Part shown: piece by piece, positions 1-8,664 of the stretch
Layout: the number at the start of each line of letters is the position of its first letter
How positions within the stretch are numbered: position 1 is the stretch's first letter
Assembly: GCF_009617995.1 (NCBI RefSeq)
Contig: NZ_CP044129.1
Coordinates: 1,922,001 to 1,986,000, forward strand
Length of the DNA stretch: 64,000 nucleotides
Reading direction: 5' to 3'
Source: Halomicrobium sp. LC1Hm
GTDB lineage: Archaea; Halobacteriota; Halobacteria; Halobacteriales; Haloarculaceae
Notes under the pieces: model-generated
What the model saw: the letters and a program-made list of their open reading frames with translations, nothing else
Told to the model about the DNA's origin: nothing
Databases searched by the model: none
Translations under genes and position numbers: made by a program

Positions 1-524
1 TCGCTCGTGCCGGACCAGTCGCGGTCGAGTTCGACGCGACAGCGGCCGTACTCGTCCTCCCAGAAGTGTTCGTCGAGCAGCGCGTACGCGGGCTCGATCC
101 GCTCGCGGGCACCCGGGACGCCGGCACGTGCGGCCGTCGCGTACGCCAGGAGGACGAACGCGTGGCCGTAACAGCGCTTGCCGCCGTCGGCTATCTCCTG
201 CCCGTCGAGTTGCCAGACGTACCCGCCGTGGCGGTCGTCGCGGTGGTGTCGTTCGAGGTGACGAATGCCGTGTGCAGCCATCTCCTCGCAGTAGTGGGGC
301 CCATCGAGGAGCGCGCCGACGCTGTAGTTGAACACGAAGCGGGCAGTGGCCGGCAGAAGCTTGGCGCGAGCGTCGTAGACGGTGCCGTCGCGGTCGCTGA
401 TCTGTGGGACGAACCCGCCGTGGGTCGTGTCGACGGACCGCTGGTGGTAGAACTCGATCAACGAGAGCGCGTGTCGCCGGAGGTACCGAGGATCTCTGAC
501 CGTCGTGTCGTTGCGGGCGAGCAT
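1..524 (-). CDS. AGE-family (N-acylglucosamine 2-epimerase-like) sugar epimerase/isomerase, 3' truncated
   Basis: The gene runs off the left edge, so only the first 174 residues are visible. The protein starts MLARNDTTVRDPRYLRRHAL and contains a YGHAFVLLAYATAARAG segment near residue 130, matching the (alpha/alpha)6-barrel of the AGE/YihS family, plus several Trp/His/Arg-rich helices. Family members isomerise N-acylglucosamine, mannose/fructose or cellobiose; the substrate cannot be decided from this half. A CTTATT box lies about 30 nt upstream of the ATG on the minus strand, so it is probably a leaderless monocistronic gene. The family assignment is good; the exact reaction is open. Confidence 0.75.
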   Translation of the reverse strand, partial: MLARNDTTVRDPRYLRRHALSLIEFYHQRSVDTTHGGFVPQISDRDGTVYDARAKLLPATARFVFNYSVGALLDGPHYCEEMAAHGIRHLERHHRDDRHGGYVWQLDGQEIADGGKRCYGHAFVLLAYATAARAGVPGARERIEPAYALLDEHFWEDEYGRCRVELDRDWSGTS

Positions 525-548
525 TGCCGACCCGTCGACGTGACGAGT

Positions 549-554
549 AATAAG
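549..554 (-). promoter_or_regulatory. TATA box of the AGE-family gene
   Basis: CTTATT on the minus strand, starting 30 nt before the ATG at 524. The same hexamer at the same distance precedes other genes in this window (R15P isomerase, PfkB kinase), which supports it as the normal TATA element of this organism. Confidence 0.5.
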
Positions 555-628
555 CTTGCCCGAACTCCCACATCGTGTTCCACAGCGAGTGCCGTGCCGT
601 CGGCCAGAACAGACGACGGCGGTCCGGT

Positions 629-1537
629 TTACAGGATCCGCTTGCCCATCGCGCTGGCGGTGAGTTCACAGGCCAACTCCGCGGTCTGGTTGTGCGTGTC
701 CAGGATCGGGTTCACCTCGACGACCTCCATCGAGCACAGGTCCGTCGAGCAGTTGGCGACGTACTCCATGGCGACGTGGGCTTCCCGGTACGAGACGCCG
801 CCCCGGACCGGCGTTCCGACCCCCGGTGCCTCGTTGGGGTCGAGCCAGTCCATGTCGAGGCTGACGTGCAGTCCGTCGGCCGCGCTGTCGGCGACGGCCA
901 GCGCTGACTCGACCACGTCCGTCACGCCGCGGTCGTCGATGTCGCTCATCGTGTAGGCCGTCACCGCCGACTCACGGATGTGTCGGCGTTCGCCCTCGTC
1001 GAGGTTCCGCAGCCCCACGAGCGCGACGTTCGCTGGGTCGACGTTCGGAGCGTGAGCCCACTCACTGCCGTCGAAGGAACCGGTCCCGAGGATCGCAGCC
1101 AGCGACATCCCGTGGACGTTGCCGCTGGGAGTCGTCTGGGGCGTGTTGTAGTCGGCGTGAGCGTCGAACCAGACGATGCCGATGTCGTCTGCCGTGGTGC
1201 CCGCGACTGTTCCGATCGCGATCGAGTGGTCACCGCCCAGAACGAGCGGAAACTCTCCTGCACTCGCCGTCGAGTCGACGGCCGACGCGATGCGTTCACA
1301 GACCACTTCCGTCTCGGCGAGATACTTCGCTCGTCCGTCGACCGATTCGTTTGCGACCGGCTCCAGTTCCTCCGGGCGTGGAACCGTCACGTCGCCGTAG
1401 TCGACACACTCGATGCCGGCCGATTCGAGCTGGTCGGCGAGGCCGGCGTACCTGATCGCCGAGGGACCCATGTCGACGCCGCGGCGATCCGCTCCGAGGT
1501 CCATCGGCGCACCGATGAGACGTACCTGTCGGTCCAT
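629..1537 (-). CDS. rocF: arginase
   Basis: 302-residue ureohydrolase. Binuclear manganese ligands are visible: GGDHS (H104), DAHAD (D125, H127, D129) and SLDMDWLDP (D228, D230). The SGNVHGM loop (138-144) is the arginase-type substrate loop, which favours arginase (L-arginine to ornithine plus urea) over agmatinase. The ATG at 1537 (MDRQVRLIGAP) was chosen because the family domain begins there; the 43 residues available upstream look non-coding. It lies tail-to-head with the AGE gene, about 100 nt away. An ornithine-cyclodeaminase homologue is present near 52.4 kb, so arginine to ornithine to proline is conceivable but not linked by position. Confidence 0.9.
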   Translation of the reverse strand: MDRQVRLIGAPMDLGADRRGVDMGPSAIRYAGLADQLESAGIECVDYGDVTVPRPEELEPVANESVDGRAKYLAETEVVCERIASAVDSTASAGEFPLVLGGDHSIAIGTVAGTTADDIGIVWFDAHADYNTPQTTPSGNVHGMSLAAILGTGSFDGSEWAHAPNVDPANVALVGLRNLDEGERRHIRESAVTAYTMSDIDDRGVTDVVESALAVADSAADGLHVSLDMDWLDPNEAPGVGTPVRGGVSYREAHVAMEYVANCSTDLCSMEVVEVNPILDTHNQTAELACELTASAMGKRIL

Positions 1538-1866
1538 GTCGGGAGCTACGCGAGCCGGCACTAAAAGACAGATGGACGACGTGACCAGCGAGCCGTGCCA
1601 GCTGGGAGCGTGCTTCCTGTCAGCAGTATCTAATCGTTCTGTGAAGAACCCGGCTGACGACGACACTCGTCGGCGTGGCTGTGACGACGGGCAGAACTTC
1701 CAGTCGGGTCGCGACGAGTGTCAAGAAACACCTGCCATGTCGAGGAACCCCCGTCAACAGTGCTGTTTCCGTCGATTTGTGGATGCGGTTTTTTACCACG
1801 ATACACAGTGGCAAGCGGGATGGGGTCACCGTCGGCTTTAAGGACAGGTACATCCAATCTTCGGTT
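1538..1866. other. intergenic region between divergent arginase and HTH gene
   Basis: 329 nt between the divergent starts of arginase and the HTH regulator. Several short overlapping frames exist on both strands but none has a recognisable protein or a convincing promoter. Apart from the TATA box of the downstream gene I see nothing definite here. Confidence 0.5.
1837..1843 (+). promoter_or_regulatory. TATA box of the HTH regulator gene
   Basis: TTTAAGG, with its centre about 27 nt upstream of the ATG at 1867, in an otherwise GC-rich stretch. The spacing implies a leaderless transcript starting at or next to the start codon, and decides in favour of the ATG at 1867 over upstream in-frame starts. 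Confidence 0.6.
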
Positions 1867-2400
1867 ATGTCATCAATCGAACTCACGCCCAGTCAGAAAA
1901 ACATCTTGCAGGAACTGGTCAACCTGTACAAAGAGAGCGAGAGTGCGGTCAAGGGAGAAGACATCGCCGAGAAGGTCGACCGAAATCCTGGAACGATCCG
2001 CAACCAGATGCAGAGCCTGAAGGCACTCCAGCTCGTCGAGGGTGTGCCCGGTCCGAAAGGCGGGTACAAGCCGACGGCCAACGCGTACGACGCGCTCCAG
2101 ATCCAGGACATGGACGACGCCGCCCGGGTCCCGCTCCGGCACAACGGCGACCTCCTCGAAGACGCTAACGTCGAAGAGATCGACCTGACGAGCGTTCACC
2201 ATCCCGAGAAGTGCCGCGCCGAGCTCCAGTTGCAGGGTTCGATCTCCGATTTCCACGAGGGCGACTCGGTCACCGTCGGCCCGACACCGCTCTCGAAGCT
2301 CCAGATCATCGGTACCCTCGCGGGGAAAGACGACACCAGCAACAAGCTGATCCTGACCATCGACGACATGCGGGCACCGGCCGGCGAACCGGAACATTAA
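1867..2400 (+). CDS. winged-helix (Rrf2/TrmB-like) transcriptional regulator with C-terminal domain
   Basis: 177 residues. The N-terminal 75 residues form a winged helix: LTPSQKNILQELVNLY, then KGEDIAEKVDRNPGTIRNQM as the helix-turn-helix and a wing around GPKGGYKPT. The C-terminal about 80 residues (ELQLQGSISDFHEGDSVTVG onward) look like a small beta-rich ligand or RNA-binding-like domain. Homologues are common in haloarchaea and often called Rrf2- or HTH-family; no cysteine cluster is present, so an Fe-S sensor role is not supported. It stands alone just upstream of the halolysin in the same direction (110 nt apart), so regulation of the protease is possible but unproven. Confidence 0.75.
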   Translation: MSSIELTPSQKNILQELVNLYKESESAVKGEDIAEKVDRNPGTIRNQMQSLKALQLVEGVPGPKGGYKPTANAYDALQIQDMDDAARVPLRHNGDLLEDANVEEIDLTSVHHPEKCRAELQLQGSISDFHEGDSVTVGPTPLSKLQIIGTLAGKDDTSNKLILTIDDMRAPAGEPEH

Positions 2401-2510
2401 TTCTGCCGTTCGTTTTCGAATAGTGGACGTTTAGCGTTTCTAACCATTTTTCAACCCTTCATTTCGTGACATAAATGGTAAATGCAGCCCCTCGGAATGT
2501 TTGATCGTCC

Positions 2511-4466
2511 ATGACGGACAAAGACATTGGGGGGAGTACCAGACGAACCTTCCTCGGGACAGTAAGCGGTATCGTCGGATCAACAGCAGTCGGCACTGCG
2601 GCCGCGGTGGAGGGACGAGATCCGGACGGGAACGGCGGCGATTCCCGTGATCCGGGTGAGCTGATCGTCGGGATGGAGCCGACGGCCAACGCCGCCGAGA
2701 CGAAGGCGACGATCCAGTCGGGACTGCCAGAAGGAGCTTCGGTCGTCGGCGAGAACGACACGCTGGGGTACATGGAAGTTCAGTTGCCCCAGCAGACCGG
2801 ACCACAGGCACAGTCGGCGGCCAAGAAAGACCTGGAGAACCGGCCCGGCGTCGCGTACGTCGAGCCGAACACGACCTACTATCCGATGGTCATCGACGTG
2901 GACGACCCACAGGTGGGAGAGCAGTACGCTCCCGAACTGGTGAACGCCGGTGGGGCGTGGGAGACGACGTTCGGATCGACCGACGTGACGATCGGCGTCG
3001 TCGACCAGGGGACCCAGTACACCCATCCGGACCTCGAAGCGCAGTTCGGACAGGTCAAGGGACGGGACTTCGTCTCCGACGACGACGACCCGAGTCCGCG
3101 AGGTGGGAACGGACACGGTACCCACGTCTCCGGTATCGCGGCCGGGACGACGAACAACGCGACCGGCATCGCGGGCATCTCGAACTCCTCGCTGCTGGCC
3201 GCACGCGCACTCGGGGGCAGGGGCGGTGGCGGCGTCCTGAGCGCGATCGCAGACGCGATCGTCTGGTGTGCGGACAACGGAGCAGACATCATCAACATGT
3301 CTCTGGGCGGCGGTGGCGCGTCCCAGACGCTGCGCAACGCCTGTGACTACGCGTTCGAAAACGGCGCACTGCCGATCGCTGCGGCGGGAAACAGCGGTCA
3401 GCGAGGCGTCTCCTATCCGGCGGGCTTCGACTCCGTCGTCGCCGTGTCCGCGGTCGGACCGAACGAGACACTGACCGACTTCTCGCAGTACGGCCCCGGA
3501 GTCGACGTTGCCGCGCCGGGACTGAACGTGCTCTCGACGTACCCGACCGACGGCTACAACTCGCTGTCGGGAACGTCGATGGCCTGCCCGGCCGCCGCGG
3601 GCGTCGCGTCGCTGGCACTCGCGATCGATCCGGACCTGTCCCCACAGGAGCTCAAAGACGTGCTCACCGAGAGCGCGCGAGACATCGGTCTCCCCTCGGA
3701 CCAGCAGGGCAGCGGTCTCGTCGACGCCGGTGCGATCGTCGACGCCGTCAACGACAGCGACGACGGCTACACGGCACCGACGGCGACGCTTTCGGTCGAC
3801 ACGACCACGCCGACGGTCGGAGACGATGTGACCTTCGACGCGAGTGGGTCGACGGACCCGGACGGATCGATCCAGTCCTTCGAGTGGACGCTTGGCGACG
3901 GCACGACGGCGTCCGGCCCAGAAGTGACACACGCCTACGACTCGGCCGGCGAGTACACCGCAACCGTCACCGTCACTGGACCTGGCGGGCTGACCGACTC
4001 CGCCTCGGAGACGATCTCGGTCGAGGACTCCGACGGCGGCGGCGGCAGTGAGTACCCACAGTGGGACCCGAACGCGACCTACACCAGCGGCGACCGCGTC
4101 GTCTACGACGGCTCCGTCTGGGAAGCCCAGTGGTGGACCCAGGGCGACGAGCCCGGTTCGAACCAGTGGGGCCCGTGGGAAGAGATCGGACCAGCAAACG
4201 GCGGTGGCGGCGACGATGGCGGCGACGGCGACAACGGTGACGACGGCGGCGACGGCGGCGATGGCGGCGATGGCGGCAACGGTGACGACGGCGGTGACGA
4301 CGGCAACGGTGACGGCGGCGACAGCGAGTACCCGCAGTGGGACGCGGACACCGCCTACACCGGCGGCGACCGCGTCGTCTACGACGGCTCCGTCTGGGAA
4401 GCCCAGTGGTGGACCCGAGGCGACGAGCCGGCAGAGGAGAAAGCGGTCTGGGAACGCGTCTCCTGA
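2511..4466 (+). CDS. halolysin-type S8 serine protease with PKD and two CBM5/12-like chitin-binding modules
   Basis: 651 residues. A Tat signal (TRRTFLGTVSG, residues 10-20) is followed by an I9-type propeptide (about 48-125) and an S8 subtilisin domain with D165 (GVVDQGT), H202 (GNGHGTHVSG), oxyanion N294 (AAGNSG) and S356 (SGTSMACP). A PKD domain (about 422-505, ending HAYDSAGEYTATVTV) leads to two CBM5/12-like modules (about 514-560 and 605-651), each with YPQWD, GDRVVYDGSVWEAQWWT. The modules are joined by an Asp/Gly low-complexity linker (563-604). The two modules share a near-identical stretch of about 50 nt at DNA level, implying recent duplication or conversion. Exported protease acting outside the cell, perhaps tethered to chitin-like or other glycans. 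Confidence 0.93.
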   Translation: MTDKDIGGSTRRTFLGTVSGIVGSTAVGTAAAVEGRDPDGNGGDSRDPGELIVGMEPTANAAETKATIQSGLPEGASVVGENDTLGYMEVQLPQQTGPQAQSAAKKDLENRPGVAYVEPNTTYYPMVIDVDDPQVGEQYAPELVNAGGAWETTFGSTDVTIGVVDQGTQYTHPDLEAQFGQVKGRDFVSDDDDPSPRGGNGHGTHVSGIAAGTTNNATGIAGISNSSLLAARALGGRGGGGVLSAIADAIVWCADNGADIINMSLGGGGASQTLRNACDYAFENGALPIAAAGNSGQRGVSYPAGFDSVVAVSAVGPNETLTDFSQYGPGVDVAAPGLNVLSTYPTDGYNSLSGTSMACPAAAGVASLALAIDPDLSPQELKDVLTESARDIGLPSDQQGSGLVDAGAIVDAVNDSDDGYTAPTATLSVDTTTPTVGDDVTFDASGSTDPDGSIQSFEWTLGDGTTASGPEVTHAYDSAGEYTATVTVTGPGGLTDSASETISVEDSDGGGGSEYPQWDPNATYTSGDRVVYDGSVWEAQWWTQGDEPGSNQWGPWEEIGPANGGGGDDGGDGDNGDDGGDGGDGGDGGNGDDGGDDGNGDGGDSEYPQWDADTAYTGGDRVVYDGSVWEAQWWTRGDEPAEEKAVWERVS

Positions 4467-4469
4467 TCG

Positions 4470-4562
4470 CTGTCACACCGTCGGCTGTCGCTCCGTGACG
4501 GCGTTCGCGACGCCGGGTCGCGGATAGCGCCACGCAGTGGACTGCCGACAGCACGACCCTCC
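4470..4562. repeat. degenerate copy of palindromic repeat family 1
   Basis: Starting just after the halolysin stop, this segment has CGGCTGTCGCTCCGTGACGG, then GCGACGCCGGGTCGCGG, then CTGCCGACAG, the same order of outer arm, core and reverse outer arm as the better-preserved family 1 copies at 8583, 31674 and 32747. Many positions have drifted, so this is a tentative old copy. Confidence 0.4.
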
Positions 4563-4671
4563 CGCCTGACGTTCCGGTCGGATCCGGGCGAGGTGACGAA
4601 ACTGCAACTCAGTTGCCACGCGAGAGCGATTTCAAAGCCTTTGTATCGCCCGCTGCCTGACCTTTTCACAC

Positions 4672-5847
4672 ATGACCGACAACGTTGTCGTTCTCGGAGC
4701 TGGCTACGCCGGCGCGGGTGCGATAAAGAGCCTCGAAGACGAACTGAACGGCGAGGCCGACATCACTTGGATCTCGGACACCGACTACCACCTGGTGCTC
4801 CACGAGTCCCACCGCTGTATCCGTGACCCGACCGTCCAGGAGAAGGTGACTATCCCCGTCGGCGACATCAAGTCTCGACAGACCGACTTCGTGCAGGCGT
4901 CGGTCGCCGACATCGACACCGAGGAGCGCGTCGTCGAACTCGACGACGACTCGACCGTCGAGTACGACTACCTCCTCGTCGCGATCGGTTCCCAGACCGC
5001 TTTCTTCGGTATCGAGGGGCTGGAGGAGTACGCACACACGCTCAAGTCGCTGGACGACGCCCTGAACATCCACGACGCCATCGCCAGCACAGCCCGAGAC
5101 GCGACGCAGAACGATCCCGCTCAGATCGTCGTCGGCGGTGCCGGCCTCTCGGGCATCCAGACGGCCGGCGAGATCGCCGAGTACCGCGACGAGCGCCGCG
5201 CGCCCCTGGAGATCCACCTCGTCGAGGGACTCGACGAAGTGATGCCCAACGGGGACCCCGAGCTCCAGGGTGCGATCCGCAAGCGCCTCGAAGCGGCCGA
5301 CATCAACATCATGTGTGGCGAGTTCATCGGCGAGGTCGACGAAGACACGGTCTACGTCGGCGAAGAGACGGAACTCGACTACGACGAACTCATCTGGACC
5401 GGCGGCATCACCGGCCGCGACGCCGTCCGCGACGTGGAACTGGACAAAGACGAGCGCTCCCACCGCATCGACTCCGAGCGTGACTTCCAGACCTCCGACG
5501 AGCGCGTCTTCGCTATCGGCGACTGCGCGCTGATCGACCAGCCCGGCGACGACCCCGCACCACCGACCGCTCAGGCCGCCTGGCAGGCCGCCGAGGTCGC
5601 CGGTCGGAACCTCGCGCGCGCCGTCCGAGGCCAGCCACTGGACACGTGGACCTACGACGACATGGGGACGGTCGTCTCCGTCGGCGACAAGGCCGTCGCC
5701 CACGACGTGGAGTACATGGGTATCAGCGTCCCCGTCGACACGTTCGGTGGCTTCCTCGCAGAGAACCTCAAGAAGGCCATCGCAGCCAAGTGGATCCGCC
5801 GAGTCTCGACGACCGGCCGGGCCGCCAAGGCCTGGCCCGACATGTAG
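4672..5847 (+). CDS. type II NADH dehydrogenase-like FAD-dependent oxidoreductase
   Basis: 391 residues with two Rossmann folds: FAD-binding GAGYAG (9-14) and NAD(P)-binding GGAGLSG (155-161), and the flavin-contacting FAIGDCALI (about 280-288). The C-terminal tail carries an amphipathic stretch (TFGGFLAENLKKAIAAKWI), typical of NDH-2 proteins that bind the inner face of the membrane and pass electrons from NADH to menaquinone without pumping. Sulfide:quinone reductase is less likely because its conserved cysteine pair is missing. Monocistronic, with a possible TATA region around TTTGTATC about 30 nt upstream. Confidence 0.8.
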   Translation: MTDNVVVLGAGYAGAGAIKSLEDELNGEADITWISDTDYHLVLHESHRCIRDPTVQEKVTIPVGDIKSRQTDFVQASVADIDTEERVVELDDDSTVEYDYLLVAIGSQTAFFGIEGLEEYAHTLKSLDDALNIHDAIASTARDATQNDPAQIVVGGAGLSGIQTAGEIAEYRDERRAPLEIHLVEGLDEVMPNGDPELQGAIRKRLEAADINIMCGEFIGEVDEDTVYVGEETELDYDELIWTGGITGRDAVRDVELDKDERSHRIDSERDFQTSDERVFAIGDCALIDQPGDDPAPPTAQAAWQAAEVAGRNLARAVRGQPLDTWTYDDMGTVVSVGDKAVAHDVEYMGISVPVDTFGGFLAENLKKAIAAKWIRRVSTTGRAAKAWPDM

Positions 5848-5893
5848 GCCGGGCGTTTCTGTCGGCCAGCCTCCGACGATACCCCGTCTCGAC

Positions 5894-6712
5894 TCACAGC
5901 GACAGGCCGGCGTGCCAGTGGTCGGCGTCGCTGGCTTCGACAGTCTCGTCCATCCGTTCGAGGTAGTCGACGGCGAGGCTCGCGGTCTTTGCGGCCTTGC
6001 GTTCGCCCGCCGTCCGGAACTCGCCGGTAACGCGGTTGGCGTAGACCGTACAGACCGCGCCGGCCCGGAGTCCGTAGAGGGTGGCCAGCGTCAGGATGGC
6101 GCTGGCTTCCATCTCGAAGTTGAGGACGCCGGCCGCTCGCAGCGCTTCGATGCGCTCGTCGCTCCCGCTGGCCTCGAACCCCTCGAAGCCGGGGCGTGAC
6201 TGGCCGGCGTAGAAGCTGTCCGTCGAACAGGTCAGTCCGAGGTGGTAGTCGTATCCTAACTCCTCTGCGGCGGCGACGAGCGCCGAGACGACGCGGTGAT
6301 CGGCGGTCGCGGGGTAGTCCTCGCGGACGTACTCCTCGCTGGTCCCCTCCTGTCGGACCGCGCCGGTGGTGATGATCAGATCGCCGATGCTGGCCTGCTC
6401 CTGGATCGCGCCACAGGAACCGACGCGAAGCAGCGTCTCGGCGTCGACGCGAGCCAGTTCCTCGACGGCGATGGCTGCCGAGGGCGACCCGATCCCGGTC
6501 GACGTGACCGAGATCGGCGTGCCGTCGTACTCGCCGGTCGCCGTGCGGTACTCTCGGTGGTCCGCGACGACCTCGTGGTCGTCCCACGACTCGACGACCT
6601 TGGCGACGCGCTCGGGGTTGCCCGGCAGGAGGACGCTGGGTGCCACGTCGCCCGGCGCGACTTCGAGGTGGTACTGCTCGCCGTCGTTGGGATCTTCGCT
6701 GTCGTCGGTCAT
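5894..6712 (-). CDS. udp: uridine phosphorylase (nucleoside phosphorylase, PNP/UDP family)
   Basis: 272 residues. Shows the phosphate/ribose-binding GSCGAI (98-103) and the family signature MEASAILTLATLYGLRAGAV near residue 215. It phosphorolyses uridine, and possibly other nucleosides, to base plus ribose 1-phosphate. It starts inside the end of cytidine deaminase (ATG at 6712, deaminase stop at 6709-6711), a 4-nt overlap that implies translational coupling. Together with the upstream mutase this forms a pyrimidine nucleoside salvage/catabolism operon. The specificity for uridine is inferred from this context. Confidence 0.88.
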   Translation of the reverse strand: MTDDSEDPNDGEQYHLEVAPGDVAPSVLLPGNPERVAKVVESWDDHEVVADHREYRTATGEYDGTPISVTSTGIGSPSAAIAVEELARVDAETLLRVGSCGAIQEQASIGDLIITTGAVRQEGTSEEYVREDYPATADHRVVSALVAAAEELGYDYHLGLTCSTDSFYAGQSRPGFEGFEASGSDERIEALRAAGVLNFEMEASAILTLATLYGLRAGAVCTVYANRVTGEFRTAGERKAAKTASLAVDYLERMDETVEASDADHWHAGLSL

Positions 6713-7098
6713 TCCAGGTGCTCCCGTGAGATGGTCGCCGGAATCAGTTCGCCCAGCTGGTACGTCGTCGTCTCGCCGTCGCCCTCGTCACAGACCACCG
6801 GCAGGTCGTCGTCACAGAACTCGATCAGCGTCTGGCGACACATCCCGCAGGGAGTGACGCCGTCGCGGGCGTCCGACGAGACGGCGATCCGCTCGAACGC
6901 TCGGTGGCCGTCCGCGACCGCGCTCCCGACGGCGACCTCCTCGGCGTGGAGGCTGTTGCTGTAGTTGGCGTTCTCGATGTTACAGCCGGTGTACACCGCG
7001 CCGTCGGCGGTCTCGATCGCCGCACCGACGCCGTACTCGGAGTAGGGCGCGAACGACTCCTCGACGGCCGTTCTGGCTGCCTCGACCAGCGAATCCAT
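6709..7098 (-). CDS. cdd: cytidine deaminase
   Basis: 129 residues, the normal length of tetrameric cytidine deaminases. Zinc and catalytic residues are in SLHAEE (H51, E53; the first ligand position is His rather than Cys) and PCGMCRQ (C84, C87); CNIENANYS is the substrate-binding segment. Converts cytidine to uridine, feeding the uridine phosphorylase translated directly after it. The ATG at 7098 was chosen because it gives the family length; an upstream TTG in frame at 7125 is unlikely. It lies 58 nt downstream of the mutase gene on the same strand. Confidence 0.92.
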   Translation of the reverse strand: MDSLVEAARTAVEESFAPYSEYGVGAAIETADGAVYTGCNIENANYSNSLHAEEVAVGSAVADGHRAFERIAVSSDARDGVTPCGMCRQTLIEFCDDDLPVVCDEGDGETTTYQLGELIPATISREHLE

Positions 7099-7156
7099 GT
7101 GCAGGGCCACGGCTGGCCCCGTCAAATAGCCATCGCCCAGAAGGTCGGAAGCTTGT

Positions 7157-8494
7157 TCAAGCCGCCGTGACGACCGCCTGCTCGACGGTCTCGGCGACCC
7201 GTTCGACGAGGGCGTCCACGTCGTCGCTCTCGGCGTACACCCGGACGTAGGGCTCGGTGCCGGAGGGGCGCACGAGCGTCCACGAGTCGTCCGGAAACGT
7301 CAGGCGAACGCCGTACTCCGTCTCGACGGCGGCCTCGGGGAACGTCTCGGGGAGCGTCGTCGCCAGCCGCTCCATCGTCGCCGTCTTGTGCTCGTCCGGA
7401 CAGTCCACGCTGTGTTTGCGGTAGGGCCGCTCGGTGACGGGCTCTCGGAGCGCGTCGAGTCCCACATCGGCGATCAGCGTCGTCAGGACGGCGGCGCTGG
7501 CGACGCCGTCGATCCATCCGCCGAAGGACGTGTGGACGTGTTTCCAGGGTTCGGCGGCGAAGACGACGGTCCCCTCCGCGGCAGCGATCCCCTCGTGGAG
7601 CGCACCGAGACGGATCCGTTCGACGCGACCACCGGCCTCGTCGACCCGCTCGTCGATCCGGCCGGAGGCGTTGGGCGTCGTCACGACGACCGGGTCCCGA
7701 GCGGACGAGCGGCGAACGTAGTGTTCGGCCAGTATCGCGAGGACGGTGTCCTCGTGGACCACGTCGCCGTCGGCGTCGACGATCACGATGCGGTCCGCGT
7801 CGCCGTCGTGGCCGATGCCGAAGGCCGCGTCCGTGTCGGCGACGAACGAGCGGAGTGCGGCCAGTGACTCCGGCGTAGGCTTGCTCTGACGGGCAGGGAA
7901 GTGGCCGTCGACCGACGCTTCAAGCGCGCGTACGTCCGCACCGAGTGCGCGGAGGACCTGTGGCGTCGCGAGCGCTCCCATCCCGTTGCCACAGTCGACC
8001 GCGACCGTGACATCCAGGGGCTCGTTCCCGTGATCCGCCGCGTAGGCCGCGACCGCGTCACGGTACTCGTCGAGCACCGTGGCCCGCTCCGTATCGCCCC
8101 ACGCGGACCACTCGGCGGCGTTGTCGCCGGCAGCGACTCGCTCCTCGATTCGTTGCTCGGCCTCGCGATCGTACTCGCTGCCGTCGACGAACAGCTTGAT
8201 GCCGTTGTCCTCGGGCGGGTTGTGACTCGCCGTGAGCATGACGCCCCGCCGGCCCTGCGAGGCGTACGCGAGCGCTGGCGTCGGACACTGACCGATGCGG
8301 ACGACCGAACCGCCCGCGCTTTCGATGCCCGCTTCGACGGCCGCGGCGAGGGCCGGGGCGGTGACGCGACCGTCGAGGCCGACGACGAACTCCGCGCCGT
8401 CGCGGCCGACCGCCTGGCCGACCCGAAGTGCGCGTTCGGGCGTCACTGTCTCGGCGACCGTACCACGGATTCCCGCCGTCCCGAACAGTTCCAT
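7157..8494 (-). CDS. alpha-D-phosphohexomutase-family enzyme, candidate phosphopentomutase
   Basis: 445 residues. Phosphoserine loop TASHNPPEDNGIK (S90), metal-binding DGDADR (D230, D232, D234) and C-terminal phosphate-binding RPSGTEPYVRVYAES are all intact, and the length is normal. Annotated homologues are called phosphomannomutase or phosphoglucosamine mutase. Because it is the first gene of a run with cytidine deaminase and uridine phosphorylase, its job here may be interconversion of ribose 1-phosphate and ribose 5-phosphate; an archaeal phosphopentomutase of this superfamily is known from Thermococcus kodakarensis (TK1777). The family is certain; substrate is inferred from neighbours. 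Confidence 0.85.
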   Translation of the reverse strand: MELFGTAGIRGTVAETVTPERALRVGQAVGRDGAEFVVGLDGRVTAPALAAAVEAGIESAGGSVVRIGQCPTPALAYASQGRRGVMLTASHNPPEDNGIKLFVDGSEYDREAEQRIEERVAAGDNAAEWSAWGDTERATVLDEYRDAVAAYAADHGNEPLDVTVAVDCGNGMGALATPQVLRALGADVRALEASVDGHFPARQSKPTPESLAALRSFVADTDAAFGIGHDGDADRIVIVDADGDVVHEDTVLAILAEHYVRRSSARDPVVVTTPNASGRIDERVDEAGGRVERIRLGALHEGIAAAEGTVVFAAEPWKHVHTSFGGWIDGVASAAVLTTLIADVGLDALREPVTERPYRKHSVDCPDEHKTATMERLATTLPETFPEAAVETEYGVRLTFPDDSWTLVRPSGTEPYVRVYAESDDVDALVERVAETVEQAVVTAA

Positions 8495-8582
8495 ACGTCA
8501 CCGGTCGTGCGGGCCGCACTTGGGGGTAGCGGTACGCTCTCGTGGTGGCAGTCGGTCTCGAACGGATCGGCGGCGGAGAATC

Positions 8583-8664
8583 ATACTGCCGGCTGTCACT
8601 TCGTGAAGAGCCTCGTCACCTCGGGGTGGCGAAATCGTTCACAGATGTACAGCCGGTGGTATCA
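8583..8664. repeat. palindromic repeat family 1, copy A
   Basis: About 82 nt: outer arm ATACTGCCGGCTGTCACTTC, core TCACCTCGGGGTGGCGAAA, reverse outer arm ATGTACAGCCGGTGGTATCA. Compared with the 31674 and 32747 copies it lies in the opposite orientation. Its right end forms the stop codon of the small membrane-protein gene at 8662-8664 (minus-strand TGA from TCA). Confidence 0.8.

Noticed and set aside
4200-4325. GGCGAC-rich repetitive tract as a possible array or satellite
   Set aside because: It is in frame and encodes the Gly/Asp linker of the halolysin between two binding modules.
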